Part shown: positions 42,411 through 51,140 of the stretch, piece by piece
Numbering within the stretch: position 1 is the first letter of the stretch
How the letters are laid out: each line of letters opens with the position of its first letter
Translations under genes and position numbers: made by a program
The notes under the pieces: model-generated
Seen by the model: the letters and a program-made list of their open reading frames with translations, nothing else
The model's database searches: none
What the model was told of the DNA's origin: nothing
NCBI RefSeq assembly: GCF_030545015.1
Contig: NZ_CP120653.1
Span: forward strand, 2,108,001 to 2,172,000
Length of the DNA stretch: 64,000 nucleotides
From: Myroides sp. JBRI-B21084
Lineage (GTDB): Bacteria; Bacteroidota; Bacteroidia; Flavobacteriales; Flavobacteriaceae
Reading direction: 5' to 3'

Positions 42411-43478
42411 TTATATTTTAATAAATTTTTTAATTGCAGTACCTTTAACTGTTTGTAAATGCAAGATATAAGAACCACTAGAAAGGTTTGCTACGTTGAT
42501 TTGTAATTCTACTTTATGATTATAATTCTGGGTGCTAAGTAACTTACCTGTATTATTGTAAATTTTAATTTGGTTAATAATTAAATTTTCGTTGTTAGTA
42601 ATATTAATGTATTCTTTGGCAGGGTTGGGAAATATGTTAAATTTTGTAGCTAATTGTTCGTTTATACTTAATGAAATAATATTAGATGGTACAACTTTTA
42701 ACCCTGTTAATTTAATATTATCAATTTTATAATCCAAGTACTGAATATTGCTAATTGTGTAACCATTGGTATATAATTCTAATTTAAAGGGTTTAAAATC
42801 ATTTATAAGATTAGTTGATGAACTTTTACTTAAAAAATCGCCTGCTTTTACAATGTTAAAATAAGGAATATCAATATATATTTTTTTATTGTCATAATCT
42901 AAATAAACTATTAGTGTAACCCAGTTGTTTTCAAATAATGGTGCATCCCATGCGTCTTTTCCAAAATTAATTGGAACGGTGGTGTTAGTTCCGTCATAAA
43001 ATCTTGCATGAAAAAAAGAAGCTTGATAATAAAGTTTATGATAAAATTCGAATATTCGTTCGTTATTTTTATCATAAATAATAAAATTATTAAAAGGAGT
43101 CGCGCCGTTACTACCAAGCATATAATGTTGTGAACCGGTGTAATAGTCCATTTCAAACTTAATTACATTATTTCCAATAGCGCGTTGATTTATTAAAATA
43201 TCTAAATCATTTCTAAAAACGGATGAGTTATCATTTTTTTGAGTGTTTACAGTAAGTACTTTGCCTTTAAATGGCTCGGTAGTAATGTTAAATAAATTAT
43301 TTGATGGATTGTTATAGCCTATTGAAAACCAATTTCCTTGCCCTGCAATTGTGCCGGTAGGGTCGGTTCCTAAATTGCCTAAATTGTAATTTTCAAAATC
43401 AATATTTAAAAGTGGTTGTGCATTGCATAAAATTGTAAACATTACACATTTTATAGCAAAAAGTATTTTTCTTTTCAT
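42411..43478 (-). CDS. T9SS-exported protein with type A sorting domain
   Basis: A 355-residue protein. Signal peptide MKRKILFAIKCVMFTILCNAQ (21 residues, so cleavage after NA). The N-terminal domain (LLNIDFENYNLGNLG, then GTIAGQGNWFSIGYNN and FKGKVLTVNTQ) matches the layout of the protein at 18827, including the GQG-W turn and KVLTV strand. The C-terminal sorting domain is ATKFNIFPNPAKEYINITNN, then IKIYNNTGKLLSTQ, LSSGSYILHLQT and KKFIKI. The third member of a small dispersed family. Activity unknown. Confidence 0.87.
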   Translation of the reverse strand: MKRKILFAIKCVMFTILCNAQPLLNIDFENYNLGNLGTDPTGTIAGQGNWFSIGYNNPSNNLFNITTEPFKGKVLTVNTQKNDNSSVFRNDLDILINQRAIGNNVIKFEMDYYTGSQHYMLGSNGATPFNNFIIYDKNNERIFEFYHKLYYQASFFHARFYDGTNTTVPINFGKDAWDAPLFENNWVTLIVYLDYDNKKIYIDIPYFNIVKAGDFLSKSSSTNLINDFKPFKLELYTNGYTISNIQYLDYKIDNIKLTGLKVVPSNIISLSINEQLATKFNIFPNPAKEYINITNNENLIINQIKIYNNTGKLLSTQNYNHKVELQINVANLSSGSYILHLQTVKGTAIKKFIKI

Positions 43479-43564
43479 AAATTTTTATGTTTATATAAAA
43501 ATACAAAAAAATGGCTTTGTTTTTGTGTAAGTGATGATTAACAAACAATTTTAACTTACAAATA

Positions 43565-44104
43565 ATGAAAAATATAATTACTTTACTGTTACTTTTAAGC
43601 TTTTCTCAATCGTTTTCGCAGTACATGGAATCGTCTACAAGAAGATTTATAGATGATACCCAGTTTATATTAATTTCAAAAGATTGGAATACAACTGCCG
43701 AGTTTTATTCTGGTATAGGCGAATACATTAAGTTTTTTCCTATTGAAGTAACCAATTTAAAATCGAATGTTAAAGAAAAAGGTTTGCAATTAGACATGCA
43801 TATTACACAACCCGATGTTTACAAAACCGCTTGGGTAGGTTTAGATGAAATTGACGAGTTTGTTTATTTTTTAGAAACAAATGTGGTTCCAAATTTAGAT
43901 GTAACTTTTAAAAAACAATCGGCTGAATATATTTTTAAAGCTAAAGAAATGTCTTTTTCTTTTTTGATTGATGAAAAACGTAAACGTGTATCTGTAACTT
44001 TAAATAATTACGACGAAATAGGTTTGCCTAATTATTATTTTTGGACCGAAACGCAAGTAAATAAAATACCCGAATTATTAGCTGTATTAAAAAAGATAAA
44101 ATAA
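43565..44104 (+). CDS. Small secreted protein, unknown function
   Basis: A 179-residue protein with signal peptide MKNIITLLLLLSFSQSFSQ. The mature part alternates short beta and helical segments (YIKFFPIEVTNLKSNVKEKG). It has no cysteines. No family recognised. It is divergent from the T9SS gene (86 bp between starts) and convergent with the photolyase gene, with only seven bases between stops and no clear terminator there, so read-through from either side is possible. Confidence 0.7.
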   Translation: MKNIITLLLLLSFSQSFSQYMESSTRRFIDDTQFILISKDWNTTAEFYSGIGEYIKFFPIEVTNLKSNVKEKGLQLDMHITQPDVYKTAWVGLDEIDEFVYFLETNVVPNLDVTFKKQSAEYIFKAKEMSFSFLIDEKRKRVSVTLNNYDEIGLPNYYFWTETQVNKIPELLAVLKKIK

Positions 44105-44111
44105 AAATAAT

Positions 44112-45404
44112 TTATCCTTTTAAAGCTTTTTTATAAGTATTTAAGGCTTTTTCGCGGGCTTGTTCATGAATTACAATGGGCTTTGCCAAAGTTTTTTCAT
44201 AATTTGGATTCCATTTTTTAATATACAGCAAATCTTTATCAAATTTAACGGTTTGCGCAGTAGGATTAAAAATTCTAAAATAAGGCGCGGCATCGCATCC
44301 GCAACCTGCAGCCCATTGCCAATTGCCGTTGTTTGCAGCTAAATCGTAATCGTTTAATTTTTGGGCAAAATAAGCTTCGCCCCATCGCCAATCAATTAAT
44401 AAATGTTTGCATAAAAAACTAGCTACAATCATACGTACTCTATTGTGCATAAACCCTGTTTTATTTAGTTGGTTCATTCCTGCATCAACAATTGGGTAGC
44501 CTGTTTCGGCATTGCACCAGCGTTTAAAATGGGTTTCGTTATTGCTCCATTCAATCGCATCGTATTGGGGTTTAAAAGCTTTTGTAACTACACGTGGAAA
44601 ATGAAACAGAATTTGCATAAAAAATTCGCGCCAAATAAGTTCAGATAACCATACATTGTTGTGTTTTAATGCAAAAGCTACACATTTACGAATGCTAATG
44701 GTGCCAAAACGCAGTGCAATGCCTAATTGCGTAGTGTGCTGTTTGGCAGGAAAATCGCGAAATTCATCGTAATTTTTAATAATTTCAATGTTTAATTCGG
44801 GTGTAGTATATAAAATATCGGTTTTGGTAAAACCAATTTTGTTTAAAGGAATTATAGCGCCTTTTTGTTTTATAAAATTTTGGCTGTTTATTTTATAGGG
44901 TTGAATATCTTGGGTACTTAATTTAGCGCGCCATTGCTTTGCATACGGAGTATAAACGGTATAAGGGGTGCCATTGCTTTTAGTAATTTCGGCTTGTTCA
45001 AAAATAACTTGATCTTTGTAATGATAAAAAGCAACTTGTTGCGAGGCTAAAAAAGCCGCTACATTTGCATCTCTTGCTATGGCTTGTGGTTCATAATCGC
45101 GGTTACAAAAAACAGCTTCAACGTTGTAATTTTTTAGTATTTCGGTAAAAGCGTTTATTGGTTTGGTATAAAAAGTTTGTACACCCGAATTTATTTTTGC
45201 TAAGTTTTCATTAATTGCTGTTAAGGCTTGGTGAATGTAATCTACCCTTCGGTCTGTTTTGTTTTCTAATTTATTTAGAATTTCAGTATCAAAAATAAAA
45301 ATAGGCAAAACAGGTAAGTTATAAGCCAAAGCAGCTGCAAGTGCGGCATTATCTGTTAATCTTAAATCGCGTCGAAACCAAAAAACACATATTTTACTTT
45401 TCAT
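44112..45404 (-). CDS. phrB: Deoxyribodipyrimidine photolyase (class I)
   Basis: A 430-residue flavoprotein that repairs UV-made pyrimidine dimers with blue light. The N-terminal antenna domain starts ICVFWFRRDLRLTDNAALAA. The FAD-binding domain has LSELIWREFFMQILFHFPRV, MIVASFLCKHLLIDWRWGEA, and DLAANNGNWQWAAGCGCDAA followed by PYFRIFNPTAQ, all conserved. It is the last gene of the carotenoid run; its start overlaps the lipocalin gene end by 11 bp. Photorepair and photoprotective pigment are thus probably made together. Confidence 0.95.
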   Translation of the reverse strand: MKSKICVFWFRRDLRLTDNAALAAALAYNLPVLPIFIFDTEILNKLENKTDRRVDYIHQALTAINENLAKINSGVQTFYTKPINAFTEILKNYNVEAVFCNRDYEPQAIARDANVAAFLASQQVAFYHYKDQVIFEQAEITKSNGTPYTVYTPYAKQWRAKLSTQDIQPYKINSQNFIKQKGAIIPLNKIGFTKTDILYTTPELNIEIIKNYDEFRDFPAKQHTTQLGIALRFGTISIRKCVAFALKHNNVWLSELIWREFFMQILFHFPRVVTKAFKPQYDAIEWSNNETHFKRWCNAETGYPIVDAGMNQLNKTGFMHNRVRMIVASFLCKHLLIDWRWGEAYFAQKLNDYDLAANNGNWQWAAGCGCDAAPYFRIFNPTAQTVKFDKDLLYIKKWNPNYEKTLAKPIVIHEQAREKALNTYKKALKG

Positions 45405-45951
45405 TTAACAACGGATTTTTTTTGTTGTGTTCAACCCAAATAAGCTTGGTAGTGTTATAACCTATTTCTTTTGCTTTTTGTAAAAAAGATGTTTTAATGT
45501 GCTCTGGAATTGTTTTTTCACGCGATAAAATCCATAAATAATCTAAATCTTTGCCAGCAATTAAGGCGTATTTATAGTTGTCGTCAATAGCTACTACATT
45601 ATAACCAGCGTAAAATGGTTTAAAAAAACTTACTTTAAGTGCCGCTACGTTTTTGTTTAATCTAAATTTAGCAATGCCGGTAGATGACTTCCATTTGTTT
45701 TCAACTACATTAAATCCGCTGTTAAAAACAATAATGTTTCCGTTTTTATCAAGCGTATAATTAGCGCTTACATTGTTTAAGTTTTTTTCAAAAATGTAAT
45801 CAAAACGGGCAATTTCATACCAAGTACCTAAGTATTTGTTGGCATTAAAATTTTGTACAGGTTCTGCATTTTTTGGTTTAGAACTACAAGCTGCAATTAA
45901 AATTAAGCTAAAAAGTAAGGTTATTTTAAATAGGATATTTCTTATTTTCAT
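45394..45951 (-). CDS. Lipocalin family lipoprotein (Blc-like)
   Basis: A 185-residue outer-membrane lipoprotein: signal with IAAC lipobox (Cys22). The lipocalin signature NKYLGTWYEIARFDYIFEKN holds the conserved G-x-W. The rest is an eight-stranded barrel pattern (LNNVSANYTLDKNGN, YALIAGKDLDYLWILSREK). Blc-type lipocalins bind fatty acids or lysophospholipids and help membrane repair. It is placed between crtY and phrB, four bases after crtY, as in other flavobacterial pigment operons. It could carry the carotenoid or protect membranes from photo-oxidation; that is inference. Confidence 0.9.
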   Translation of the reverse strand: MKIRNILFKITLLFSLILIAACSSKPKNAEPVQNFNANKYLGTWYEIARFDYIFEKNLNNVSANYTLDKNGNIIVFNSGFNVVENKWKSSTGIAKFRLNKNVAALKVSFFKPFYAGYNVVAIDDNYKYALIAGKDLDYLWILSREKTIPEHIKTSFLQKAKEIGYNTTKLIWVEHNKKNPLLNEK

Positions 45952-45954
45952 GAT

Positions 45955-46641
45955 TTATTTATTTTGGAATTTTTTAAAAAAGTAAACAACTAATAAAAAC
46001 TGTGCATAACCGTAAAACATATCTTCAATAGGAATTGTAAGCATACGAATGCCTAAAAATTCTGCAGGATTGTAATTAACAATTGCTTGCTGTAAACCGG
46101 TACCTGTTAATACACCATTTACACCAAAAAAGCCAGGTAGTAAAATAATATAGGTTAAGGTAGCGCGACCAATCCAATCTGTTTTTACAAAAAAATGTAG
46201 ATAAATAAGTGTGCAAATTACAGCAACTGCAGTTACTAGTGTGTACATTTTTGTAGGATGCAATAAACCAACAACTGCACATAAAATAATGATTATAAAC
46301 ACAATTAGATTGTTAAAAGCGCTAGCTGCTTGCCACTTAAAAAATTTTTCTAAACAATAATAGGTAAATACGCACGAAAATGGAATACAGAAAAAAAACA
46401 TCCATTCTTCAATTGGTAAGCCTGCAAGTGATGCGCCGGTTGTATAATTGGTATTAAACCACCATACTCCATGTGCGGTAAACCAAATGTCCCATGCAAT
46501 AAATGGGATTGCAACAATAGTAGCGGCTTTTATAAAAGCACCAAATTGTTTGTGAAATTGTAAGCGTTTATCAAACGATGCAATAAAACATACAATTACA
46601 GTAAAAAACAAAACTATTAAGTAAGTATAAGGCTGTAACAT
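45955..46641 (-). CDS. crtY: Lycopene cyclase, membrane (CrtYcd fused) type
   Basis: A 228-residue integral membrane protein with six or seven helices. Two internal lycopene-cyclase domains are recognisable from the conserved P-x-E motif: LPIEEWMFFFCIPFSCVFTY in the first half and IPIEDMFYGYAQFLLVVYFF in the second. It is the fusion of the heterodimeric CrtYc/CrtYd cyclases. It converts lycopene to beta-carotene in the inner membrane. Overlaps crtZ by one base. Confidence 0.9.
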   Translation of the reverse strand: MLQPYTYLIVLFFTVIVCFIASFDKRLQFHKQFGAFIKAATIVAIPFIAWDIWFTAHGVWWFNTNYTTGASLAGLPIEEWMFFFCIPFSCVFTYYCLEKFFKWQAASAFNNLIVFIIIILCAVVGLLHPTKMYTLVTAVAVICTLIYLHFFVKTDWIGRATLTYIILLPGFFGVNGVLTGTGLQQAIVNYNPAEFLGIRMLTIPIEDMFYGYAQFLLVVYFFKKFQNK

Positions 46642-47093
46642 TAGTTTTTATTAAAATACATTTTAAAATATTTAACGGGTACCCATAAAAAACCAAAACA
46701 TTCACCATATTCTTTTACAGTGTGTTTATGATGTTGTTTGTGTGCCCTGCGTATAGCTAATAAATACGGGTTTTGGGTGTTTTTTAATACTTTTACACGT
46801 TGATGTATAAAAATATCGTGCACAAAAAAATATGCCATACCATAAAGGGTAATTCCTAACCCTATGTAAAAAAGATAATTAAAATTTGCAGCCGCACCGT
46901 AATACATTAAAGCAATGGCAGGGGTTGCAAATATTACAAAAAACCAGTCGTTGCGTTCAAAAGCACCGTTATTGCTATGATCGTGATGATCGCGGTGTAA
47001 AATCCATAAAAAACCATGCATTACATATTTATGAATAAGCCACGTAGCCCCTTCCATAAGTAAAAACACAGTTAAAACAATTAGTAAATTCAT
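46641..47093 (-). CDS. crtZ: Beta-carotene hydroxylase
   Basis: A 150-residue di-iron membrane hydroxylase of the fatty acid hydroxylase superfamily. The His clusters are HKYVMHGFLWILHRDHHDHS, then FVHDIFIHQRV and RRAHKQHHKH. It adds 3-hydroxyls to beta-carotene to give zeaxanthin. With crtB, crtI and crtY here and no crtW ketolase in the window, zeaxanthin is the predicted end product. The gene overlaps crtY by one base. Confidence 0.92.
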   Translation of the reverse strand: MNLLIVLTVFLLMEGATWLIHKYVMHGFLWILHRDHHDHSNNGAFERNDWFFVIFATPAIALMYYGAAANFNYLFYIGLGITLYGMAYFFVHDIFIHQRVKVLKNTQNPYLLAIRRAHKQHHKHTVKEYGECFGFLWVPVKYFKMYFNKN

Positions 47094-47096
47094 ATT

Positions 47097-47555
47097 TTAT
47101 TTATTGAATAGACTGTTAAGTATTTTAAATCGATAATTAAAAATGTGTTCTAATTTTTTTTGAACAAACATCTTATGAGCAATGGTACCTAAAAAACCTA
47201 GGGGTAGTTCATACGTTACGGTATCGTGCATTAAAACGCCTTGGCTGTTTGGTATAAACTCATGTAAATGATTCCAATATTTATAGGGCCCTTTTTGTTG
47301 AAAATCGGTAAAGCTTTTACCTTCATCTACTTGTGTAATAATCGTTGTCCACTTAACGGGTAAGTTAAGTAAAGGTGTTATCGTATAATCTATTTGTAAA
47401 CCTTCAAAAATGGGTTGATCGCTAACTTGCGAAATCACTTTAAAATTCATTTCCTTAGGTGTTATTTTGGATAGATTTTTTGGCGATGAAAAAAAATTCC
47501 AAGCCGTATCAATATCACAATATAACTGCTGACTTCGTTTAAGGGTATAGCGCAT
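47097..47555 (-). CDS. SRPBCC-family protein in the carotenoid operon
   Basis: A 152-residue START-like protein. Key parts: RSQQLYCDIDTAWNFFSSPK near the N terminus, KNLSKITPKEMNFKVISQ and GVLMHDTVTYELPLGFLGTI near the C terminus. The family forms a deep hydrophobic cavity that binds lipids, so it may carry a carotenoid or its precursor. Homologues are often found next to crtZ/crtY in Flavobacteria. No signal peptide, so likely cytoplasmic. Three bases separate its stop from the crtZ start. Confidence 0.85.
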   Translation of the reverse strand: MRYTLKRSQQLYCDIDTAWNFFSSPKNLSKITPKEMNFKVISQVSDQPIFEGLQIDYTITPLLNLPVKWTTIITQVDEGKSFTDFQQKGPYKYWNHLHEFIPNSQGVLMHDTVTYELPLGFLGTIAHKMFVQKKLEHIFNYRFKILNSLFNK

Positions 47556-47567
47556 AATACGTAAGAA

Positions 47568-48023
47568 TTACAGAATTTTATTGATAAGTTGCTGTAAAGT
47601 AACTGATGAAATTGCGTTTTTGTTTTTTAAAATAAACGCTTTATCAGTAGCAATGTTTTGGTCGTAGTTTAAAAAAAACGGTGCGTTTTGCTGAATAGTT
47701 AATCTTAAAAAACGAATTTCTACATTATTTGGCTCATTTTTTACAGCTTTTTCTAAATTTTGTTTGCCTTTGTTAAATGTTTTAAGTTTAGTAGCCGGAC
47801 TAAACACATGTTTTGCCCAAATTGCTTGTAATGCACCTAAATAGGCCAAATGTACATTGCTTGTTGTGTTTTTTTCTAACTTTTCAATTAACATTTGGCA
47901 CGTTTTTTTATTGCTTGTTGCTTGTTCAAAATTTTTACGAACAAACTCTAAATCAACCGAAAACGAATTTTGTACAGTGCTGGGTAACATACAAATAACA
48001 GCAATTGGCAACATTATTTTCAT
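47568..48023 (-). CDS. Exported protein of unknown function in the carotenoid operon
   Basis: A 151-residue protein with a probable signal peptide (MKIMLPIAVICMLPSTVQNS). The mature part is helical with a tetratricopeptide-like pattern: LEFVRKNFEQATSNKKTCQM, then VHLAYLGALQAIWAKHVFSP and LEKAVKNEPNNVEIRFLRLT. The N-P-N-N-V-E sequence resembles a TPR turn. Its start overlaps the crtB stop by four bases. It has no recognised part in pigment synthesis; conserved placement in related operons would suggest one. Confidence 0.7.
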   Translation of the reverse strand: MKIMLPIAVICMLPSTVQNSFSVDLEFVRKNFEQATSNKKTCQMLIEKLEKNTTSNVHLAYLGALQAIWAKHVFSPATKLKTFNKGKQNLEKAVKNEPNNVEIRFLRLTIQQNAPFFLNYDQNIATDKAFILKNKNAISSVTLQQLINKIL

Positions 48024-48856
48024 AAGAACGACATTTTATATTGCAAATAACTACTCATTGCAACACTAAATTTTTGAGTGTTAGGAACACGCACACGTTC
48101 ATTTAAAATGCGTTCGGCAGTGCTTTGCTTTATCTTGTTAAACAAACACAAATAGTATTTGTATGCTAGATACACACCAAATTTTGATGATGCAGGCAAC
48201 ATTTTTATTCCTATTAATGCCTCTTTAAATTCTAAAGCAATTTCGTTTTCAATTTGGGTTTTAATCGAATTATTAAACACATTCATTTCTATATTAGGAA
48301 AGTAAGTTCTTCCTAAAATTTGATAATCGTCTTTTAAATCTCTTAAAAAATTTACTTTTTGGAAAGCCGAACCTAACTTCATGGCGTAAGGTTTTAATTT
48401 ATCATACACCTCTTGTTTGCCTTCTGTAAATACTTTTAAGCACATTAAACCAACTACTTCTGCCGATCCTAAAATATATTCTTGATACAAATCAGAATTG
48501 TAATCAATCTTATTTAAATCCATTTCCATGCTGTGCAAAAATTGATTAATTAGGCTGCGATCGATATTGTATTTGTTTACAGCCATTTGGAACGATTGCA
48601 ACACAGGGTTTATTGAAATACCTTCGTCTAACGCTTGAAAAGTTTGTTCGGTTAAACGTTTAAGTAAAATTTCTTTATTATAATCGTGAAAACTATCTAC
48701 AATTTCATCGGCCAAACGTACAAACCCGTAAATACCATAGATTGCCGGGCGAATAGAAGGTTGTAAGGCTAAAATACCCAACGAAAAACTTGTGCTGTAT
48801 TTTTTAGTAACATCTTTACTAACTTGCTGCGATAATTCATCAAATAGCTTTTTCAT
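48020..48856 (-). CDS. crtB: Phytoene synthase (squalene/phytoene synthase family)
   Basis: A 278-residue enzyme that condenses two geranylgeranyl diphosphates into phytoene. The aspartate-rich motifs are FVRLADEIVDSF (first, about 45-57) and NFLRDLKDDYQILGRTYFPN (second, about 168-187). The N-terminal SFSLGILALQPSIRPAIYGI is typical. It overlaps crtI by one base and the next gene by four. The GGPP synthase it depends on is not in this window. Confidence 0.94.
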   Translation of the reverse strand: MKKLFDELSQQVSKDVTKKYSTSFSLGILALQPSIRPAIYGIYGFVRLADEIVDSFHDYNKEILLKRLTEQTFQALDEGISINPVLQSFQMAVNKYNIDRSLINQFLHSMEMDLNKIDYNSDLYQEYILGSAEVVGLMCLKVFTEGKQEVYDKLKPYAMKLGSAFQKVNFLRDLKDDYQILGRTYFPNIEMNVFNNSIKTQIENEIALEFKEALIGIKMLPASSKFGVYLAYKYYLCLFNKIKQSTAERILNERVRVPNTQKFSVAMSSYLQYKMSFL

Positions 48857-50355
48857 TATTTAACAATTTTTAGGTTAGATTGTTTTTTAAACTGTTTAAT
48901 GGCTTCTAATGCCACAATTTTTCCAGAAATTATAGATGGCGGAACGCCAGGACCAGGAACTGTAAGTTGCCCAGTATAAAATAAATTTTTTATATGTTTG
49001 TTTTGTATGCTTGGTTTTAAAACTGCGGTTTGGTTAAGTGTGTTTGCAAGACCGTATGCATTGCCTTTGTATGCGTTATAATCGGCAATAAAGTTGCTTA
49101 CACAATAACTTTGTTTATAGTCTATATTACTCAGTAAATTTTGTGTGCCAGTATGCTTTTCTAAGCGCGTAATCATTTCTTTAAAATAGTGTTCACGTGT
49201 TGGTTCATCGTCTTTTAAACCAGTTGCTAAAGGCATTAATAAAAAAACATTTTCATGCCCTTTTGGCGCCACGCTACTATCTGTTTTTGATGGACAACAA
49301 GCGTAAAATAAAGGTTCGTTAGGCCAGTTTTTATCTTTATAAATACTGTTTATGTGCTTGTTTAAATCGTTTTCAAAGAAAAGGGTATGGTGTTTTAAGT
49401 TTTTAATTTCGCAATTAAATCCTAAATAATAGATTAAGCACGATGGTGCAAATGTTTTATTTTCCCAATATTTTTCAGAATAATTTCGATTTTCAGCTTC
49501 TAACAAACTTTCAACATGGTGGTAATCGGCCGATGCAATGATGGAGTCAAATGCAAAAGTTTCGTTGTTTGTTTCAAGTGCAACAGCTTTGTTGTTTTTA
49601 GTGATTATTTTTTGAACGTTTTGATTGAAATGGAAAATAACGCCTTGTTTTTCGGCAACTTTTTGCATTGCCAAAATAATTTGATAGAACCCACCCATTG
49701 GGTACCATGTTCCTAACGCGTATCCGCCATAATTCATTAAACTATATAAGGCAGGTATTTTATTGGGTGATGCACCTAAAAAAATAACAGGAAATTCCAT
49801 TAACGCTTGTAATTTAGGATGCTTAAAGTACTTTTTTACATACGTACGAAAATTGCTTAACAAATTTAGTTTTAAGGCACTTAATGCAATTTTTGGAGAT
49901 GCAAATTCTAACCAACTATGGCATGGTTTGTTTACAAATTCTTGCATGCCAACTTGGTATTTATATTTGGCAGCTTTCATAAAAGCGTCTAACTTTTCAC
50001 CAGCTTCTGGTTCTAATTCCTCGAATAATAGTTTTAAGTCTGAGTAGTTTTTAGGAATGGTTAAACTACCTTCTTTAAAAATCATTTCAAATTGCGGATT
50101 TAAACTTACAAGTTCGTAAAAGTCATTGGTTGAATAGTAAAAATCGTTAAAAAAACGTTCTATAATATCGGGCATCCAGTACCAACTTGGCCCCATATCA
50201 AACGTATACCCATTAGTAGTTGTAAATTGGCGTGCCCTGCCACCAGGTTGCGAATGTTTTTCAAAAACATGTACTTCATAGCCTTCTTTTGCCGCGTACG
50301 CAGCTGCCGATAAACCTGAAAATCCTGAACCTATAATAGCTATTTTTTTTGACAT
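48856..50355 (-). CDS. crtI: Phytoene desaturase
   Basis: A 499-residue FAD-dependent desaturase that converts phytoene to lycopene. The N-terminal dinucleotide site is KIAIIGSGFSGLSAAAYAAK, followed by VHVFEKHSQPGGRA. The C-terminal conserved segment NLFYTGQLTVPGPGVPPSII is diagnostic for CrtI. It begins 11 bp after the regulator stop and overlaps crtB by one base. Full length for the family. Confidence 0.95.
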   Translation of the reverse strand: MSKKIAIIGSGFSGLSAAAYAAKEGYEVHVFEKHSQPGGRARQFTTTNGYTFDMGPSWYWMPDIIERFFNDFYYSTNDFYELVSLNPQFEMIFKEGSLTIPKNYSDLKLLFEELEPEAGEKLDAFMKAAKYKYQVGMQEFVNKPCHSWLEFASPKIALSALKLNLLSNFRTYVKKYFKHPKLQALMEFPVIFLGASPNKIPALYSLMNYGGYALGTWYPMGGFYQIILAMQKVAEKQGVIFHFNQNVQKIITKNNKAVALETNNETFAFDSIIASADYHHVESLLEAENRNYSEKYWENKTFAPSCLIYYLGFNCEIKNLKHHTLFFENDLNKHINSIYKDKNWPNEPLFYACCPSKTDSSVAPKGHENVFLLMPLATGLKDDEPTREHYFKEMITRLEKHTGTQNLLSNIDYKQSYCVSNFIADYNAYKGNAYGLANTLNQTAVLKPSIQNKHIKNLFYTGQLTVPGPGVPPSIISGKIVALEAIKQFKKQSNLKIVK

Positions 50356-50366
50356 CTTAGTTTTTT

Positions 50367-51029
50367 TTAAGCTGTTATAAACTTTTCGGTTACGCGTTCA
50401 AGCAATTCATCGTTACCGTAATTTTGTAAAAAAATAGGGTTGTGAAATTGTTCTAACTTGTTTAGTAAGCGTATTAACTCTAGTTTTTCATGATGACTTA
50501 AAGTTCCTGTAACAATATATGTTGCGGTGCGTATTTTATGCATTTCATTTGCTAAAACTTCTTTGCCGCTAGGTGTAATTTCAATTATTTTACTTCGTTT
50601 ATCGGTATCCGATTTTTTTTGGTCAATCCAACCTTTATCAATTAGCCTGTTAATAATTTGCATGCCTGTAGGTTTATCTTGAACATTCTTTTTTATTAAC
50701 TGCATTTTGCTCATAGCACCTAAGGCATTTAGGTTAATTAAATAAACAAAATCTTCTTGCGATGTAAATTCTGTTTTATGAATAACTGCTTTAGAATACG
50801 TTTTGGCATACCTATTTAAATGCACAATTAAAGTACTTATTACACTTTCGGGGCTTCGGCCGTTTTCTTTGCCTTCCCATTCTACAACAGGTAGGTTATG
50901 TGTACAATAAGTATCGCACAACCACTGTTTAAATCCTTCTATATTATTACAATAATTACAATTATCCTTTGTGTTTTTTTCAAACACTTCGGTTAAATCT
51001 ATTAAGTCTTTAATTAACAAGTTATTCAT
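50367..51029 (-). CDS. MarR-family regulator with a Cys-rich N-terminal extension
   Basis: A 220-residue winged-helix regulator heading the carotenoid operon. The MarR domain lies at about 85-200: ALGAMSKMQLIKKNVQDKPT, then GMQIINRLIDKGWIDQKKSD and TDKRSKIIEITPSGKEVL. Usual MarR proteins are about 145 residues. Here the first 75 residues are an extension with Cys24, Cys27, Cys38 and Cys42 (C-x2-C-x10-C-x3-C), a plausible zinc or Fe-S site. As the first gene of the run it may repress the pigment operon, but no operator is evident from sequence. Confidence 0.85.
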   Translation of the reverse strand: MNNLLIKDLIDLTEVFEKNTKDNCNYCNNIEGFKQWLCDTYCTHNLPVVEWEGKENGRSPESVISTLIVHLNRYAKTYSKAVIHKTEFTSQEDFVYLINLNALGAMSKMQLIKKNVQDKPTGMQIINRLIDKGWIDQKKSDTDKRSKIIEITPSGKEVLANEMHKIRTATYIVTGTLSHHEKLELIRLLNKLEQFHNPIFLQNYGNDELLERVTEKFITA

Positions 51030-51082
51030 AATAAGTATTTTTATAGACTAAATTTAAAACTTTTTTAGAATGTAAAAATACT

Positions 51083-51112
51083 AAAAAAAGACATAAGTAA
51101 GCTTATGTCTTT
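51083..51112 (-). terminator. Terminator after the DUF3050 gene
   Basis: AAAGACATAAG and CTTATGTCTTT form an 11-bp perfect stem with a TAAG loop; on the minus strand it leads into T's. It lies between the DUF3050 gene and the carotenoid-operon regulator, so the operon has its own promoter. Confidence 0.85.
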
Positions 51113-51140
51113 AAAAAATGTGTATTAAAATAAAAATATT

